Assembly: GCA_049514335.1 (NCBI GenBank)
Contig: JBEKVE010000187.1
Span: forward strand, 1 to 6,186
DNA: 6,186 bases
Direction: 5' to 3'
From: JBEKVE01 sp049514335
GTDB taxonomy: Bacteria > Actinomycetota > Acidimicrobiia > Acidimicrobiales > UBA8190
Position 1 is the stretch's first letter. Every line of letters starts with the position of its first letter. This document shows, piece by piece, positions 5,294 through 6,186 of this stretch. A program made the translations under genes and the position numbers. A model generated the notes under the pieces. That model did not search any database. It worked only from the letters and a program-made list of their open reading frames with translations, and was not told the origin of the DNA.

Positions 5294-5491
5294 TTACTCG
5301 TCCTCGACGAGCGTGATCGCCCCGGTCGGGCAATTGTTGGCCGCCATGCGGACCTTGTCCCACAGCTCGGAGGGGGGGTTCTCCTGGAGCACGTACAGAA
5401 ACCCGTCGTCGCGCACCTCGAACACCTCGGGCACGATGCCCATGCACACGGCGTTGGACGCGCACACGTCGTAGTCCACGACCACCTTCAT
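5294..5491 (-). CDS. Small [3Fe-4S]-type ferredoxin
   Basis: 65-aa ferredoxin, a soluble one-electron carrier of the kind that feeds cytochromes P450 or other oxygenases in actinobacteria. Ligands visible are Cys10, Cys16 and Cys54 (NNCPTGAI). The position where a [4Fe-4S] protein has its second cysteine is Asn13 (CASNAVC), which suggests a [3Fe-4S] or Asn-influenced cluster. The N-terminal MKVVVDYDVC and the acidic C-terminus (LVEDE) fit this family. A strong GGAGGT lies 7 nt before the ATG. The stop lies 5 bp before the gltX start, so the two are probably translated from one mRNA, although no functional link to glutamylation is known. No redox partner gene is present in the window. Confidence 0.92.
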   Translation of the reverse strand: MKVVVDYDVCASNAVCMGIVPEVFEVRDDGFLYVLQENPPSELWDKVRMAANNCPTGAITLVEDE

Positions 5492-5498
5492 GGGGCGT

Positions 5499-5504
5499 AC
5501 CTCC
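5499..5504 (-). promoter_or_regulatory. Ribosome binding site of the ferredoxin gene
   Basis: GGAGGT on the minus strand, 7 nt from the ATG at 5491. It fixes the start of the 65-aa ferredoxin and excludes the longer upstream frame. Confidence 0.8.
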
Positions 5505-5590
5505 GTTTCGCCTTCGTCGACGGCCTCGGGCGGCTCGGCCCGGGCCCCGGCGAGGACGGCTTCGAACCGGCCTGGATGGGAACGACCCGC

Positions 5591-5627
5591 AGTGTAGCGG
5601 TGGGCACCCGCCGGCCCGGGAACGGGC
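5591..5627 (-). promoter_or_regulatory. Gap after the thiolase gene: hairpin and possible -10 element
   Basis: Directly after the thiolase stop, GCCCG-TTCC-CGGGC (5627-5614) forms a 5-bp hairpin without a T-run. TACACT (5596-5591), a TAnnnT match, follows and could be the -10 of a promoter for ferredoxin-gltX, about 100 nt before the ferredoxin ATG. No -35 match is seen at the expected distance. The 136-bp gap suggests that the ferredoxin starts its own transcription unit. Confidence 0.3.
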
Positions 5628-6186
5628 TCAGGGCTTGTCGGTGCCGAGCACCCACATGGAGAAGAACTGCGAGCCACCGCCGTAGGCGTGACCCAGTGCC
5701 CGGCGCACGTCGGGGACCTGGTGCTCGCCCGCCTGCCCCCGCACCTGCATGGCGACCTCGAGGAAGCGCAGCATCCCCGACGCCCCGATGGGATTCGACG
5801 ACAGCACGCCACCCGAGCAGTTCCACGGGATGTCGCCCCCGTCGAGGGCGGTGGCACCTTCGTCGGTGAGCTTCCACCCCTCGCCCTCGGGCGCGAAGCC
5901 GAGGCTCTCCAGCCACATCGGCTCGTACCACGAGAAGGGCACGTACACCTCGGCCACGTCGATCTGGCCCCGGGGGTCGGTGATGCCCGCCTGGCGGTAC
6001 ACATCGGCGGCGCAGTCCTTGCTGGCCTGGGGGTTCACCTGGTCGCGCCCGGCGAACATGGTGGGCTCCGAACGCATGGCCATGCCGTGGATCCACGCCG
6101 GCGGGCGCCCCGTGGCGGCGGAGTCGGCCACGCGCTCCGAGGCGAGCACCATGGCGGCGGCCCCGTCGGAGGACGGGCAGGTCTCG
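5628..6186 (-). CDS. Thiolase-superfamily protein (lipid-transfer / SCP-x type), 5' end outside the window
   Basis: C-terminal 185 residues of a thiolase-fold enzyme; the start lies beyond the right edge. The fragment opens with ETCPSSDGAAAMVLAS, the usual end of the thiolase N-terminal half. It continues through DVAEVYVPFSWYEPMWLESLGF, WNCSGGVLSSNPIGASG and RRALGHAYGGGSQFFSMW. These are the landmarks of the actinobacterial acetyl-CoA acetyltransferase / lipid-transfer group used in lipid or sterol side-chain metabolism. The GHPxGASG histidine of classical thiolases is replaced by Asn (SNPIGASG, fragment residue 131), and the C-terminal CxGGG cysteine is absent (HAYGGG). A normal thiolytic mechanism is therefore doubtful; an aldolase or other acyl-CoA role is possible. 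Such proteins often pair with a DUF35 partner, which would lie off the window. The substrate cannot be told. Confidence 0.88.
   Translation of the reverse strand, partial: ETCPSSDGAAAMVLASERVADSAATGRPPAWIHGMAMRSEPTMFAGRDQVNPQASKDCAADVYRQAGITDPRGQIDVAEVYVPFSWYEPMWLESLGFAPEGEGWKLTDEGATALDGGDIPWNCSGGVLSSNPIGASGMLRFLEVAMQVRGQAGEHQVPDVRRALGHAYGGGSQFFSMWVLGTDKP

Noticed and set aside
5289..5465. Longer gltX start near 5465
   Set aside because: The extra N-terminal residues are the ferredoxin gene read in another frame and resemble no GluRS extension; GTG at 5288 gives the normal N-terminus.

Overview
High-GC window, most likely from an actinobacterium. The basis is strongly G/C-biased third codon positions, GTG starts, and gltX followed by tRNA-Gln and tRNA-Glu genes. 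The cytoplasmic-looking thiolase and small [3Fe-4S]-type ferredoxin also fit. The genus cannot be fixed from the sequence alone.

Layout. Right of about 2838 is a chromosomal block, all on the minus strand. In transcription order it holds the 3' part of a thiolase/lipid-transfer-type gene (entering from the right edge), a 65-aa ferredoxin, gltX (glutamyl-tRNA synthetase), a membrane-anchored DUF218 (YdcF/SanA/ElyC-like) protein, tRNA-Gln(CUG) and tRNA-Glu(CUC). Ferredoxin and gltX are 5 bp apart, gltX and the DUF218 gene 44 bp apart, and tRNA-Gln starts 16 bp after the DUF218 stop. This could be one transcription unit that makes GluRS beside two of its tRNA substrates.

Left of about 2838 is accessory DNA on the plus strand. 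It carries a complete 503-aa large serine recombinase gene, preceded by a possible 85-aa overlapping ORF and about 1.1 kb with no convincing gene. That leader is not featureless. It has a cluster of TACCCC/GGGGTA boxes spaced 11, 12 and 23 bp apart (380-612), a strong bulged stem-loop (722-776) and two more hairpins (967-987, 1105-1134). The last 13 codons of the recombinase, plus its stop, lie on the antisense strand of the tRNA-Glu 3' half. This is what one expects where an integrated element abuts a tRNA attachment site, so I read the left part as one end of an integrative element inserted at the 3' end of tRNA-Glu. The other end lies outside the window.

The most notable points are the recombinase/tRNA-Glu overlap, the helically phased box array with the stem-loop upstream of the recombinase, and the non-canonical thiolase active-site motif at the right end. 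I found no defence system, CRISPR array or IS element.
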